Assembly: GCA_030430455.1 (NCBI GenBank)
Contig: JAUIJB010000020.1
Coordinates: 1-50,583, forward strand
Source of the DNA: Verrucomicrobiia bacterium
GTDB taxonomy: Bacteria > Verrucomicrobiota > Verrucomicrobiia > Verrucomicrobiales > Akkermansiaceae
DNA length: 50,583 nt
Direction: 5' to 3'
Shown in pieces: positions 7,208 through 16,845 of this stretch; position 1 is the stretch's first letter, and every line of letters starts with the position of its first letter. The translations under genes and the position numbers were made by a program. The notes beneath the pieces were generated by a model. It ran no database searches. It saw only the letters and a list, made by a program, of their open reading frames with translations, and was not told the DNA's origin.

Positions 7208-8599
7208 ATGAGCAAGGGAGATTTCACGGCCTTCGAGGCCAAGATGCGTGGAGCGGGGGTGGCCGAGCCGGCCATCCGGGCATTCGAGCGGAGCTACGGC
7301 GCCTTGTGCCGCGACGAGACGGGGACGATTTCCGAGAGCGAGATCGATCCCGCCGGCGACCTGCCCGGACTGCCGGAGGGCGGCGGCGAGTTCGATCCCG
7401 ACCTGCTGGCCCGGACCGTGGTCATCAAGCTCAACGGCGGCCTCGGCACCAGCATGGGGCTGGAGCAGGCCAAGAGCCTGCTGGAAGTGCGGCCGGGACT
7501 GACTTTTCTCGACCTGATCGTCAAGCAGATCGAGAGCCTGCGGGCGAGCAGCGGGTCGAAGGTCCGCCTCCTGCTGATGAACAGCTTCAGCACCAGCGAG
7601 GACACGCTCGACCACCTCGCCGCCCGGGCCCCGGGCGACCTCAGCGAGGCCGGCGAGGTCGAGCTGATGCAGAACCAGGTTCCCAAGATCGACGCCGCGA
7701 GCCTGGCACCGGTCGAGTGGCCGGAGAATCCCCCGCTCGAGTGGTGCCCTCCGGGCCACGGCGACCTCTACCCGGCGCTGGTCGGCAGCGGCTGGCTCGA
7801 CCGCCTGCTCGGGCAGGGCGTCAGGTACGCCTTCGTCTCCAACTCGGACAACCTCGGTGCGGTGCTTTCACCCGAGATCCTCGCCTGGTTCGCGGCCTCG
7901 GAGGCGCCCTTCCTGATGGAGGTCACGCGGCGCACGGCGGCCGACCGCAAGGGCGGACACCTGGCGGTGCGCAAGTCCGACGGCCAGCTGCTGCTGCGCG
8001 AAGTGGCGCAGTGCCCGGACGGCGACATCGACGCCTTCCAGGACATCGACCGCCACCGCTACTTCAACACCAACTCGATCTGGCTGCGCCTCGACCGACT
8101 CAAGGAGCGCCTCGAGGAGGGCGGCGGCGTGCTGCCCTTGCCGATGATCCGCAACCGCAAGACGGTCGACCCGCGCGACAAGTCGTCGACCCCGGTCTTC
8201 CAGCTCGAGGTCGCCATGGGGGCTGCCATCGAGTGCTTCGAGGGCGCCCGGGCGATGGTCGTGCCGCGATCGCGCTTCGCGCCGGTCAAGACCAGCGGCG
8301 ACCTGCTGGCGCTGCGTTCCGACGCCTACGAGGTGACCGGCGACGGCCGCGTCCGCCTGGTCGCCTCGCGCGACGGCCGCCCGCCGGTGGTCAAGCTTGA
8401 CGACCGCTACAAGTTCGTCGATGCCCTCGGCGAACTCGGAGTTCCCTCGCTTCGCGAATGTGACGAAATTGGGATCAGCGGCCCGCTGCGCTTCGCCGAG
8501 GGGGTGACCGTCGCCGGGAAGGTCTCGTTCTCAAGTGCTTCCGACGAACCCGCCGGGGTCGCGCCGGGGCGCTACGAGGACGCTTCCTATCAACTCTGA
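7208..8599 (+). CDS. UTP--glucose-1-phosphate uridylyltransferase, eukaryote-like UDPGP family
   Basis: 463 residues, close to the length of eukaryotic UGPases and unlike bacterial GalU (about 300). It makes UDP-glucose from UTP and glucose-1-phosphate for glycan and envelope synthesis. The nucleotide-binding loop VVIKLNGGLGTSMGLEQAKS is clear. LLLMNSFSTSEDT, WCPPGHGDLYPAL, FVSNSDNLGA and KGGHLA follow in the order typical of the PF01704 family, with the C-terminal part near RPPVVKLDDRYKFV. The ATG at 7208 is used because MSKGDFTAFEAKMR begins the conserved N-terminal helix; the upstream in-frame sequence is intergenic. Confidence 0.93.
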   Translation: MSKGDFTAFEAKMRGAGVAEPAIRAFERSYGALCRDETGTISESEIDPAGDLPGLPEGGGEFDPDLLARTVVIKLNGGLGTSMGLEQAKSLLEVRPGLTFLDLIVKQIESLRASSGSKVRLLLMNSFSTSEDTLDHLAARAPGDLSEAGEVELMQNQVPKIDAASLAPVEWPENPPLEWCPPGHGDLYPALVGSGWLDRLLGQGVRYAFVSNSDNLGAVLSPEILAWFAASEAPFLMEVTRRTAADRKGGHLAVRKSDGQLLLREVAQCPDGDIDAFQDIDRHRYFNTNSIWLRLDRLKERLEEGGGVLPLPMIRNRKTVDPRDKSSTPVFQLEVAMGAAIECFEGARAMVVPRSRFAPVKTSGDLLALRSDAYEVTGDGRVRLVASRDGRPPVVKLDDRYKFVDALGELGVPSLRECDEIGISGPLRFAEGVTVAGKVSFSSASDEPAGVAPGRYEDASYQL

Positions 8600-8658
8600 C
8601 GCAGCGGGGGGAGATAACCCCTTGCCATCCGGTCCCGCGGCGAATATCCCCCTGCGCA

Positions 8659-9276
8659 ATGGCGAGCGTCGGAGACTTGGGACTGAGTGCGGATGGATTC
8701 GAGGCGGTCATCTTTGACTGCGACGGCACGCTGGTGAACTCGATGCCGATGCACTTCGAGGCCTGGTGCGAGGCGCTCGAGTTCTACGGCGCGGCCAATG
8801 TCTTCCAGGAGGACGTCTTCTACGCCATGGGCGGCCGTCCGACCACCGACATCGTCGCCGAGCTCAACGACGAGTACGGCCTCAGGCTCGACCCGGAGGC
8901 GGTGGCGATGAAGAAGCGTGAGTCGTTCCTGACCAAGCTCGACCGGCTCGACCTGATCGACGAGGTGGCGGCCTTCGCGCTCAGCCTGCGCGGCAAGCTG
9001 CCGATGGCGATCGCGACCGGCGGCACCCGCCTGGTGATCGAGAAGTCGCTGCAGGCGCTGGAGGTTTCCGACTGGTTCGACGAGGTGGTCACGGCCGATG
9101 AGGTCGCGGTCGGCAAGCCGGCCCCGGACATCTTCCTCAAGGCGGCCGCGCTGCTCGGCGTGGCGCCGGAGAAATGCCTCGTCCTCGAGGACGCCCCGGC
9201 CGGCATCATGGCGGCCCAGCAGGCGGGCATGACGGTGGTCGCGGTGCCCACGCCGCTCGATCTCGTCGGTGGCTGA
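8659..9276 (+). CDS. HAD-superfamily hydrolase, beta-phosphoglucomutase/sugar-phosphatase type
   Basis: 205 residues. Motif I is VIFDCDGTLVNSMPMHFEAW with the nucleophile and acid Asp pair. A helical cap follows; motif II is AIATGG, motif III the lysine in VGKPAPDIFL, and motif IV LVLEDAPAGIMAA. This pattern is typical of subfamily IA phosphatases such as YqaB/fructose-1-phosphatase and of beta-phosphoglucomutase. The substrate cannot be read from sequence. It stands 59 bases after the UGPase stop in the same direction, which fits a sugar-phosphate substrate. Confidence 0.88.
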   Translation: MASVGDLGLSADGFEAVIFDCDGTLVNSMPMHFEAWCEALEFYGAANVFQEDVFYAMGGRPTTDIVAELNDEYGLRLDPEAVAMKKRESFLTKLDRLDLIDEVAAFALSLRGKLPMAIATGGTRLVIEKSLQALEVSDWFDEVVTADEVAVGKPAPDIFLKAAALLGVAPEKCLVLEDAPAGIMAAQQAGMTVVAVPTPLDLVGG

Positions 9277-9351
9277 GGAGCTTGTTGGGTAAAAAGCCGG
9301 GCCGGGCCGATTCGGGCTTGATTCGGCGCTGCCCGCTCCATTGACTCCGCC

Positions 9352-10806
9352 ATGGCGGACATCACCCTCGGGTATTCTTTCGACGACGTTCTTCTGACGC
9401 CTGGCCTGAGTTCGATCCTGCCCTCGGAAACCGACCTGTCGACGCACGTCACCGAGGGGATCGAGTTGCGGATTCCGGTGGTCTCGGCGGCCATGGACAC
9501 GGTTTCCGAGGCCGAGCTGGCGATCGCGCTGGCGCGCGAGGGCGGCATGGGCGTGATCCACCGGGCCTGCCCGATCGACGAGCAGGCGGCGATGGTCTCC
9601 CGGGTCAAGCGCTCGGAGAACGCGGTGATCTTCAAGCCGCTGACGGTGCGCCGCGACCAGACGGTGCTCGAGGTCCTCGAGATCATGGGCGAGCGCGGCT
9701 TCTCGGGCTTCCCGGTGGTCGACGCCGAGGGCCGCCTCGAGGGGATGGTCACCGGGCGCGACACCCGCTACGTCGAGCGCGACGATGCCCGGGTCGAGGA
9801 CGTCATGACGCCGCTCGACCGGCTGATCACCGCGCCGCCGGCGACCGAGCTCGAGGAGGCCCGGCGGATCCTCTACCGCAACCGCATCGAGAAGCTCCCC
9901 CTGGTCGACGGTGAGGGCAAGCTGGCCGGCCTCATCACCGGCGCCGACATCGAGAAGCGCGCCGCCTACACCGACGCCGCGAAGGATCCCAACGGGCAGC
10001 TGCGCTGCGCCGCGGCCGTCGGGGTCGGACCCGACTGCGTCGACCGCGGCAAGGTGATGATCGAGGCCGGGGCGGACGCCCTGTTCATCGATGCCGCCAC
10101 GGGCCACACCAGCCGCGTGATGGAGGTGATCGAGAAGCTCCGCGGACTTTCCGACCGTCCGGTGGTGGCCGGCAACGTGGTCACCGAGCAGGGCGCCCGG
10201 GACCTGGTCGCGGCCGGTGCCAGCGCGGTCAAGGTGGGCGTCGGCCCGGGGTCGATCTGCACCACCCGGGTGATCGCCGGCGTCGGGATGCCCCAGTTCA
10301 CCGCGATCCAGAACGTCGCCCCGTACTGCCGCGAGCACGGCGTCAAGGTGATCGCCGACGGCGGGATCCGCTACTCGGGCGACGTGGTCAAGGCGCTCGC
10401 CGCCGGGGCGGACCTGGTGATGCTCGGCTCGCTGCTGGCCGGCACCCGCGAGAGCCCGGGGAAGACGGTCCACTCGCAGGGACGCCGTTTCAAGACCTAC
10501 CGCGGGATGGGCTCGATCGCCGCGATGCGCAAGGGCGCGGGCGACCGCTACAGCCAGAACTCGTCGGGCAAGCTCGTCGCCGAGGGCGTCGAGGGCCGCG
10601 TGCCCTACAAGGGACCGCTGGCCGACGTCGTGTTCCAGCTGATGGGCGGGCTGCGCTCGGGCATGGGCTACGTCGGTGCCGGGACGCTCGCCGAGCTGCG
10701 CGAGAAGGCCCTGTTCACCAAGATCACCACCGGTGGCCTGCGCGAGAGCCACGTGCACGACATCGTGCTCACCGAGGAACCCACCAACTACCAGCCGATC
10801 CGCTGA
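9352..10806 (+). CDS. guaB: Inosine-5'-monophosphate dehydrogenase
   Basis: 484 residues, full length. It oxidises IMP to XMP with NAD+, the committed step of GMP synthesis. The N-terminus [14 protein letters not shown] is canonical. Two CBS domains are inserted (about 95-205, for example [20 protein letters not shown]). The catalytic cysteine is in [15 protein letters not shown]; the flap carries [10 protein letters not shown], and GDRYSQ with GRVPYKG follows. guaA lies directly downstream, giving the IMP to GMP pair, with a short heptamer array between them. Confidence 0.98.
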   Translation: MADITLGYSFDDVLLTPGLSSILPSETDLSTHVTEGIELRIPVVSAAMDTVSEAELAIALAREGGMGVIHRACPIDEQAAMVSRVKRSENAVIFKPLTVRRDQTVLEVLEIMGERGFSGFPVVDAEGRLEGMVTGRDTRYVERDDARVEDVMTPLDRLITAPPATELEEARRILYRNRIEKLPLVDGEGKLAGLITGADIEKRAAYTDAAKDPNGQLRCAAAVGVGPDCVDRGKVMIEAGADALFIDAATGHTSRVMEVIEKLRGLSDRPVVAGNVVTEQGARDLVAAGASAVKVGVGPGSICTTRVIAGVGMPQFTAIQNVAPYCREHGVKVIADGGIRYSGDVVKALAAGADLVMLGSLLAGTRESPGKTVHSQGRRFKTYRGMGSIAAMRKGAGDRYSQNSSGKLVAEGVEGRVPYKGPLADVVFQLMGGLRSGMGYVGAGTLAELREKALFTKITTGGLRESHVHDIVLTEEPTNYQPIR

Positions 10807-10810
10807 GCCG

Positions 10811-10859
10811 GGAGCGTGGAGCGGAGAACTTAGAGTTTAGAGTTCAGCGCAGGAAGCGG
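10811..10859. repeat. Intergenic heptamer array R3 between guaB and guaA
   Basis: Seven in-phase heptamers: GGAGCGT, GGAGCGG, AGAACTT, AGAGTTT, AGAGTTC, AGCGCAG, GAAGCGG. The three middle ones form a clear AGAGTTY run; the outer ones are degenerate. The array occupies nearly the whole spacer of the gua pair, just upstream of the guaA start. Confidence 0.55.
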
Positions 10860-10875
10860 AGGAGCCAACAAGGAC

Positions 10876-12399
10876 ATGGAGGAAAAGCAACACGTCGCCG
10901 TCATTGATTTCGGCTCGCAGTACACCCAGCTGATCGTCCGCCGGGTACGGGAGCTGGGGTATTTCGCCAAGCTCTACCCGCTCGAGGAGTTCCCGCACAT
11001 CGGCGAGCCGGGTGCGATCATCCTCTCCGGCGGACCGAAGAGCACGGCGGAGCCGGACGCCCCGGACATCGACTTCGAGGGCCTGCGGCGCTTCGGCGTG
11101 CCGGTGCTCGGCGTGTGCTACGGCATGCAGCTGCTCAACATCAAGTTCGGCGGCAGCGTCAAGTCGAGCAACCGCCGCGAATACGGCCCGGCGAGCCTGT
11201 TCCCGAAGGCCTGCACCGGGCTCTTCGAGGGGGTCTCCGAGGAGTCGCAGGTGTGGATGAGCCACTCGGACACCGTCGAGAACCTCCCGGAGGGCGCGGT
11301 GGTCATCGCCGCCAACCAGCATGAGACGCCGGTTTCGATCCAGTGGGGCGACCACTTCTTCGGGATCCAGTTCCACCCGGAGGTCACCCACAGCCACGAG
11401 GGCAACCGCATCCTGCACAACTTCCTGCTCTTCGCCGACCGGCTCGAGCCGTTCCGCATCGACGACTTCAAGCGCGAGCTGATCGAGGGAATCCGCGAGC
11501 GCGTCGGCAAGCGCCAGGTCGTCTGCGGCGTCTCGGGCGGGGTCGACAGCACGGTGCTCGCCGTCCTGCTCCACGAGGCCGGCGTGAACATGCGGGCGAT
11601 CTTCGTCGACCACGGCCTGATGCGGAAGGACGAGGGCGAGGAGGTCCGCAACAACTTCCACCGCATGGGCGTGCCGATCGAGACGGTCGATGCCGAGAAG
11701 GTCTTCCTCGACTCCCTCGCCGACGTCGACGAGCCCGAGAAGAAGCGCTCGATCATCGGCAACCTGTTCATCGACTGCTTCTGGGAGACGGTCGGCGATG
11801 CCGAGATCCTCGCCCAGGGGACGCTCTATCCAGATGTGATCGAGAGTGCCTCGAACGCCAAGTCGAAGGCCTCGAAGATCAAGACCCACCACAACCGGGT
11901 CGACCGCATCCTCGAGATGCAGGCGGAGGGCAAGGTGCTCGAACCGCTGGCCGAGCTGTTCAAGGACGAGGTGCGCGAGCTGGGTGCATCGCTCGGGATT
12001 CCGCACGACATCCTGCATCGCCATCCCTTCCCGGGGCCGGGCCTGGCGGTGCGCTGCCCGGGCGCGGTGACCCGCGAGAAGCTCGAGATCATCCGCGAGT
12101 GCGACGCGATCTTCATCTCCCGTCTCAAGGACCACGCCTGGTACGACCACGTCTGGCAGGCCTACGCCGCGCTGGTGCCGGTGAGGACCGTCGGGGTCAA
12201 GGGCGACGAGCGCAGCTACGAGTGGGCGATCAGCCTGCGCGCGGTGGTCAGCGAGGATGCGATGACCGCCGACTGGGTCGAGCTGCCGTATTCGATCCTG
12301 CGCGAGACCAGCAACCGGATCCTCAACGAGGTGGCCGGCATCAACCGGGTGCTCTACGACGTCTCGACCAAGCCGCCGGCGAGCATCGAGTGGGAGTAG
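10876..12399 (+). CDS. guaA: GMP synthase (glutamine-hydrolysing)
   Basis: 507 residues. It converts XMP to GMP using glutamine and ATP. The class I amidotransferase domain (1-195) has the nucleophile in GVCYGMQLL and the His-Glu pair in FHPEVTHS. The ATP pyrophosphatase domain has the PP-loop SGGVDSTVLAVLLHEAG. The C-terminal dimerisation domain includes HRHPFPGPGLAVRC and ends in the usual KPPASIEWE. It is the last gene of the plus-strand block; a repeat element fills the gap to the convergent operon. Confidence 0.98.
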   Translation: MEEKQHVAVIDFGSQYTQLIVRRVRELGYFAKLYPLEEFPHIGEPGAIILSGGPKSTAEPDAPDIDFEGLRRFGVPVLGVCYGMQLLNIKFGGSVKSSNRREYGPASLFPKACTGLFEGVSEESQVWMSHSDTVENLPEGAVVIAANQHETPVSIQWGDHFFGIQFHPEVTHSHEGNRILHNFLLFADRLEPFRIDDFKRELIEGIRERVGKRQVVCGVSGGVDSTVLAVLLHEAGVNMRAIFVDHGLMRKDEGEEVRNNFHRMGVPIETVDAEKVFLDSLADVDEPEKKRSIIGNLFIDCFWETVGDAEILAQGTLYPDVIESASNAKSKASKIKTHHNRVDRILEMQAEGKVLEPLAELFKDEVRELGASLGIPHDILHRHPFPGPGLAVRCPGAVTREKLEIIRECDAIFISRLKDHAWYDHVWQAYAALVPVRTVGVKGDERSYEWAISLRAVVSEDAMTADWVELPYSILRETSNRILNEVAGINRVLYDVSTKPPASIEWE

Positions 12400-12412
12400 G
12401 CGCCTGCGGCGT

Positions 12413-12580
12413 AGTGCCGAGTAGAAAGTAAAAAGTGCCCGCGGCGGAGAGGTTTATCCGGTTTGGGGCCCGGTGAGGTGTCGGGTTTAGTGAGCCAGTG
12501 AGCCAGTGAGCCAGTGAGCCAGTGAAGTGCTTGGGGGGCGCGGAGCTCGTCCCAAGCTCATCCGCCATCTTCCATCTCGG
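12413..12580. repeat. Composite intergenic repeat element R4
   Basis: It fills the convergent gap between guaA and the next minus gene. In order: in-phase heptamers AGTGCCG, AGTAGAA, AGTAAAA, AGTGCCC (12413-12440); a non-repetitive 48 bases; four perfect octamers AGTGAGCC (12489-12520); the core AGTGCTTGGGGGGCG (12526 on) with GAGCTCGTCCCAAGCTCATC; then CCATCTT and CCATCTC. The core and its flanks match R5 and, in reverse orientation, R6. Confidence 0.8.
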
Positions 12581-12582
12581 AC

Positions 12583-13233
12583 CTACGACCCGCCGTCCGG
12601 CGCGATGATGCGGGCGCGGGTGAGGACGGGGCGGACGGGGAACTGGTTGCCCTCGTAGTCGAGCTTGCCCTCGACGATGACCCAGTCGCCGCGGCGCAGG
12701 GTGATCAGCTCGTCGCGGGCGCTGTCCGGGAACTCGGCGCGGACCTGGATCGAGCTGCCCCGCGAGCTGTTGCCGCGGCGGATCTTGTAGGGGATTTCGA
12801 AGTTGCCGCGGATGCCCTGCTCGGTCTCGATGATGTCCTGGGTCATCATCGACCAGGCGACCGTGAGCCCCTCGGTGTCGCGGGTGAAGGACTCGCGCGA
12901 CAGCTTGGTGGCGCGGTCGTCGTTGGCGTGGGCGATCAGCTGCTCGCGGCTGAGCGTGCCGCCGCGCGTGAAGGGCGGGATCTCGCGCAGTTGGGCCTCG
13001 CTCAGCTCGACCGCCTCGCGCGATTCGGCGGCCAACTCGATGCGGGCCTCGGCGGCGGCGTGGGCGACTTCGCGGCGCTTGGTGAAGGTCAGCGCGAGGA
13101 AGAGGATGGCGAGGACGATGAAGACGGCCGGGACGACGAGAGCCGCGATCAGGCAGCCCTTGCCCGAGGTCTTCTTCGGGGTGGCGGCGGGGCCGGGCGT
13201 GCCGCGGCCGTGGAAGGAGGAGGGTTCGTTCAT
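12583..13233 (-). CDS. Membrane-anchored protein with a probable OB-fold-like domain
   Basis: 216 residues. A Pro/Gly-rich cytoplasmic start is followed by one hydrophobic helix (about residues 27-49, CLIAALVVPAVFIVLAIL), then a helical linker. The C-terminal beta-rich domain ends FPDSARDELITLRRGDWVIV, EGKLDYEGNQFPVRPVLTRA. The GDWVIVEGKL segment resembles the OB-fold tRNA_anti-like family of extracytoplasmic proteins; that is a pattern impression, not a firm match. It follows the DUF58 gene by 100 bases on the same strand and may be the tail of the MoxR operon. Function unknown. Confidence 0.65.
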   Translation of the reverse strand: MNEPSSFHGRGTPGPAATPKKTSGKGCLIAALVVPAVFIVLAILFLALTFTKRREVAHAAAEARIELAAESREAVELSEAQLREIPPFTRGGTLSREQLIAHANDDRATKLSRESFTRDTEGLTVAWSMMTQDIIETEQGIRGNFEIPYKIRRGNSSRGSSIQVRAEFPDSARDELITLRRGDWVIVEGKLDYEGNQFPVRPVLTRARIIAPDGGS

Positions 13234-13333
13234 GACAGCGCAGGATTGCATCGAGGGTGCCACGGATCGGACCGCGGGGCGATGGGAATCCTGGATTCGT
13301 ATTGTAGGCTGCGCTGGCGGCGCTGGGGGGGAC

Positions 13334-14215
13334 TCAAGCCGCGACCTCGAGGGCGCCCGCCGGCAGGGCCTCGGCGAAGAGGGCGGTCTGCAGGTCCGGG
13401 TCGCAGGGGATCCGTGCAAAGGCCGCCTGGTGCAGCCGGCAGGCATTCTTCCACAGCCCGAAGTGGGCGATGTAGCTGTCCTTGTAGCGCCGCAGCACCG
13501 CGGGGTCGATACGGTGCGGGTGGCGGGTGTTCTTCTCGGCCTCGATGAACTCGTAGTTGCCCGTCCAAGCGGGGTCGGCCTCGCTCGCGAGGTAGGGGGC
13601 GAAGACGATCGGGCTGCCGTGGCGTGCGGCGAGCAGGCGCAGCGCCGGGGTCGGGTCGCCGGGGAAGAGCAGGTCGGAGACGAGCACCCGGATGGCGTTC
13701 TGGCGGAACGGGATCCGCGACAGGTCGGGCGCCCGCGAGGCGTCGCCGGCAGCGAGCCCGCGGGCGTCGTCGAGCCAGCGGTGCGCGACCGCCGCCTCCG
13801 GCGGGATCGGGAGGACCGCGTCGCCGCGGACGAGGTGGACCGAGACCGAGGCGCCGGCGCGACGGGCCGACTCGACGGCGAGGTAGAACAACTCGGCGCT
13901 GCGCCGTGCCTTGGCCGGCTCGAAGAACATCGACTCGGAGGCGTCGAGGACGACGTCGACCACCGGCCGGACCTCCTCGCGGTAGAGCTTCATCGTGTAG
14001 GTCCCGGTGCGGGCGTAGGCCTGCCAGTTGATGTGCCGTGGGTCGTCGCCGGGGACGTAGGTGCGGTGGTCCTGGAAGTCGAGCGAGGAGCCGACGCCGG
14101 CGCCGAGGAACTCGCCGGCGGCGCCCTTCCAGACCTTCGAGCGCAGCGGCAGGCGCAGGCGCCCGGCGGCGGCCAGGGCGGTGGCGTGGCAGGTGCTGAG
14201 TTCCTCGGCGGTCAT
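13334..14215 (-). CDS. DUF58 domain protein (MoxR partner)
   Basis: 293 residues. It contains the DUF58 hallmark DHRTYVPGDDPRHINWQAYA and a vWA-like fold with the MIDAS-type sequence DASESMFF (DxSxS). DUF58 proteins are nearly always encoded with MoxR AAA+ ATPases, as here, and are thought to be MoxR clients or adaptors in envelope or metal-insertion processes. The ATG overlaps the end of the ABC permease gene by 4 bases, so translational coupling is likely. No signal peptide or membrane helix is seen; it probably acts on the cytoplasmic face. Confidence 0.9.
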   Translation of the reverse strand: MTAEELSTCHATALAAAGRLRLPLRSKVWKGAAGEFLGAGVGSSLDFQDHRTYVPGDDPRHINWQAYARTGTYTMKLYREEVRPVVDVVLDASESMFFEPAKARRSAELFYLAVESARRAGASVSVHLVRGDAVLPIPPEAAVAHRWLDDARGLAAGDASRAPDLSRIPFRQNAIRVLVSDLLFPGDPTPALRLLAARHGSPIVFAPYLASEADPAWTGNYEFIEAEKNTRHPHRIDPAVLRRYKDSYIAHFGLWKNACRLHQAAFARIPCDPDLQTALFAEALPAGALEVAA

Positions 14216-15768
14216 GACTCCCCGGGGTCGGCGGATGGCGGGGCTTGCGGCGTCTCCTCCTCGCGCTCGGTGCGGCGGATCGTGGGGAACCGGCTCAGGG
14301 CGGCGACGAGAAGCAGGCTGGCATAAAGGATGAGGAAGACCGTGGCGACCGTCGCCAGCACCTCGTCCGGGTAGCCACTCATGGCCGTCATGAAGAGGTT
14401 GACCATCGGGATCCAGATGAAGGCCCACAGGAAGGCCGGCTCGGTGTGGTCGACGGCCTCGCCGACGAGGGTGAGCACGATGGCGAGGATCAGCGAGGCG
14501 ACCAGCACGAGCAGGTAGCCGGTGAAGCGGCTGCGCAGGCGCTTCTCGAAGGGCAGGATGACCACCGCCGGGAACAGCAGGCCGGCGGCGACCGCGGCCA
14601 CCACCGTGATGAAGTCCTCGTCGCTGAAGACGTTCTCCGGCAGCCCGGTGCCCATCAGGATCCCGGCGAGGGCCAGCGCGAGCAGCGAGAACAGCACGCC
14701 CGCCGGCCAGCCGGGGTAGAGGAAACGGCCGGCGACCACGCCCAGCGCGCCCTTGCGGACGAAGGGGCGGGTGACGGTGGGCAGCAGGAAGAAGGGCTCC
14801 GTCAGCGCCATGATCACCGGCGGGATCACCAGCAAGAAGGCCAGGAAGACGACGATCTCCTCGTCGAGGTCGAGACCGATGGCGGCGAGGATGGCGAGCA
14901 GCAGCGCGGCGAGGGTGACCAGGCGGCGCGGCGTCGCGTGGTTCTCCGCCAGCGGGGCGATCATCGAGGCGGCGAGGCTGAGCAGCGACCAGGCGGCGTA
15001 GGCTCCGACCAGCACCAGCATCGCGATGCCCCAGGCGTCGCGCGAGTCCTGCATCGAACAGACCTCGACGATCTGCTCGAACTCGTAGCGCGAGAAGCTC
15101 AGCGCCAGGCAGCACCACGCGAGCACGATCCCGCCGAACAGCGGGAGCAGGCCGCGGATGATGATCGAGGAAACCGCGGAGAGGCCGACGGTGACCGAGG
15201 TGGCGACGCAGGAGCCGAGGAAGACCAGCACCAGCAGGACCATCTCGCCGAGCAGGTTCATGTCGCCGAACCAGTAGCGCAGGATCAGGTAGGGGACGAT
15301 GGCCGTGAGCAGCAGGGCGGACTGGCTGACGATCGCGACCCATTTCCCGAGCACGATGCGCCAGGCGTCGAGCCGGGTGAGCACCATCAGGTCGAGCGTG
15401 TTCGCCTTGATCTCGGAGTGCACCGCGCTGATTCCGCGGAGCGGCTGGATCACCATGACGGCGACCGAGAAGAAGGCGAAGATGATGCCCGAGATCACCT
15501 GGCCGGCACGGCCCGCGGCGGCGGCCCCGGTGGCGGCGAGAAGGACCAGCCCGAGCAGGGCCTGCAGGGTGAGGAAGACGATGACGAAGGTGCGCGCCCG
15601 GAGGCCCTGGCGGAGTTCCTTCACCAGCATGGGCGACAGGCGGTCGCTGAAGTCGCTGAGCTTCGCGGCGACCAACGCTTTCGCCGGCTCGGCGGCCGGT
15701 GAGGCCGGCGCGGCCTGCGGCGGGGGTCCCTCGGCCGGGACGGGATCGATGTCGGGGACGTCGGCCAT
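14212..15768 (-). CDS. ABC-2-type transporter permease
   Basis: 518 residues with about 12 hydrophobic segments. The cytoplasmic N-terminus is Pro/Ala-rich, then LSPMLVKELRQGLRARTFVI precedes the first helix, the usual start of ABC-2 export permeases. HSEIKANTLDLMVLTRLDAW is the typical coupling segment (compare EREKGTLELLLTTPL in relatives). The gene lies between its ATPase upstream and DUF58 downstream with 4-base spacing or overlap. The substrate is unknown; this module resembles Gld-type ABC systems in layout. The ATG at 15768 is chosen since the upstream in-frame extension overlaps the ATPase gene. Confidence 0.88.
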   Translation of the reverse strand: MADVPDIDPVPAEGPPPQAAPASPAAEPAKALVAAKLSDFSDRLSPMLVKELRQGLRARTFVIVFLTLQALLGLVLLAATGAAAAGRAGQVISGIIFAFFSVAVMVIQPLRGISAVHSEIKANTLDLMVLTRLDAWRIVLGKWVAIVSQSALLLTAIVPYLILRYWFGDMNLLGEMVLLVLVFLGSCVATSVTVGLSAVSSIIIRGLLPLFGGIVLAWCCLALSFSRYEFEQIVEVCSMQDSRDAWGIAMLVLVGAYAAWSLLSLAASMIAPLAENHATPRRLVTLAALLLAILAAIGLDLDEEIVVFLAFLLVIPPVIMALTEPFFLLPTVTRPFVRKGALGVVAGRFLYPGWPAGVLFSLLALALAGILMGTGLPENVFSDEDFITVVAAVAAGLLFPAVVILPFEKRLRSRFTGYLLVLVASLILAIVLTLVGEAVDHTEPAFLWAFIWIPMVNLFMTAMSGYPDEVLATVATVFLILYASLLLVAALSRFPTIRRTEREEETPQAPPSADPGES

Positions 15769-15772
15769 CGGA

Positions 15773-16840
15773 TCAGGAGCCCTGGCCGGGCGGGGTGAAG
15801 CTCGGGGCGGGGGGCGGTTGCGGCGGCGGCTGGGCGACCTCGCCGCGGTCGATGCGGCCGAGCATGTCGATGAACGCATCCTCGAGGTTGCGCTGCTCCT
15901 TGTGGAACTCGACGACCTGCAGGCCGTCCCTGACCATCCGCGCGAGCACCCCGGCGGCGGTCTCCGGGTCCTCGCGGTCGACGCGGATGCGGCCGCCGAA
16001 CTTGCGCGACTCGAGGAACTCGACGTGCGGGTTGACCGCGCACCAGTCGGACAGCGACTGCGGGTCGCCGACGAGCTGGACGTCGAACAGCGCGCCGCCG
16101 GCTCCGTCGGTTCCCGCCTTGAGCGACTCGGCGTCGCCGTGGTGGACGATCTGGCCGTTGTTGACGAACAGCAGCGAGTCGCACATCTCGCCGAGCTCGG
16201 AGAGGATGTGGGACGAGATGAAGATCGTCTTGCCCTCCTCGGCGAGCACGCGGATGAGGTGCTTGAGCTCGACGCGCGCCTTCGGGTCGAGGCCGGCGGC
16301 CGGCTCGTCCATGATCAGCACCTGCGGGTCGTGGAGCAGCGCACGACCGAGGCAGAGCCGCTGGGTCATGCCCTTCGACAGCTTGTTGGAGAAGCGGTCA
16401 GCCAGCGGGACGAGGTCGGTGAACTCCATCACCTCCTGGACCCGCTCGCGGCGCTCGTCGCCCGAGTAGCCGAAGGCACGGGCGTAGAAGTCGAGGTACT
16501 CGAGCACCGTCATGTGCTCGTAGTTGCCGAAGTGGTCGGGCATCCAGCCGATCAGCCGGCGGACCTGCTCGGGGTGGTGGACGACGTTGATCCCGCAGAC
16601 CTCGGCGAGACCCATCGTCGGGTAGTCGAGCGAGGCGAGGATCCGCATCGTCGTCGTCTTGCCGGCACCGTTGGCGCCGACGAAGCCGCAGACCGAGCCG
16701 TGGGGGATCTCGAAGGAGATCCCGTTCACCGCCTTGAGGCGGCCGAAGTAGCGGTAGAGGTTGTGGACCCGGATCGCCGGCGGTCGCGTGTCCGTGGCGG
16801 GGGCCTCGGGTTCCGGTGGCAGCTGGGAATCGACGGACAT
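15773..16840 (-). CDS. ABC transporter ATP-binding protein of the MoxR/DUF58 operon
   Basis: 355 residues. Walker A GANGAGKTTT, Q-loop region GWMPDHFGNYEHMTV, signature LSKGMTQRL, Walker B VLIMDEPAAGLDPKA and the switch histidine in ISSHILSEL are all intact. After the nucleotide-binding domain (to about 245) a C-terminal domain of about 90 residues and a proline-rich tail follow, as in GldA/NatA-like ATPases. It drives the permease encoded immediately downstream (4 bases between the genes). The membrane protein gene upstream ends 5 bases before it. Confidence 0.93.
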   Translation of the reverse strand: MSVDSQLPPEPEAPATDTRPPAIRVHNLYRYFGRLKAVNGISFEIPHGSVCGFVGANGAGKTTTMRILASLDYPTMGLAEVCGINVVHHPEQVRRLIGWMPDHFGNYEHMTVLEYLDFYARAFGYSGDERRERVQEVMEFTDLVPLADRFSNKLSKGMTQRLCLGRALLHDPQVLIMDEPAAGLDPKARVELKHLIRVLAEEGKTIFISSHILSELGEMCDSLLFVNNGQIVHHGDAESLKAGTDGAGGALFDVQLVGDPQSLSDWCAVNPHVEFLESRKFGGRIRVDREDPETAAGVLARMVRDGLQVVEFHKEQRNLEDAFIDMLGRIDRGEVAQPPPQPPPAPSFTPPGQGS

Positions 16841-16845
16841 GGGGC

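Noticed and set aside
12489..12520. AGTGAGCC array as a CRISPR array
   Set aside because: Units of 7-9 bases follow each other directly with no spacers, and no cas genes are present. None of the arrays in the window has CRISPR layout.
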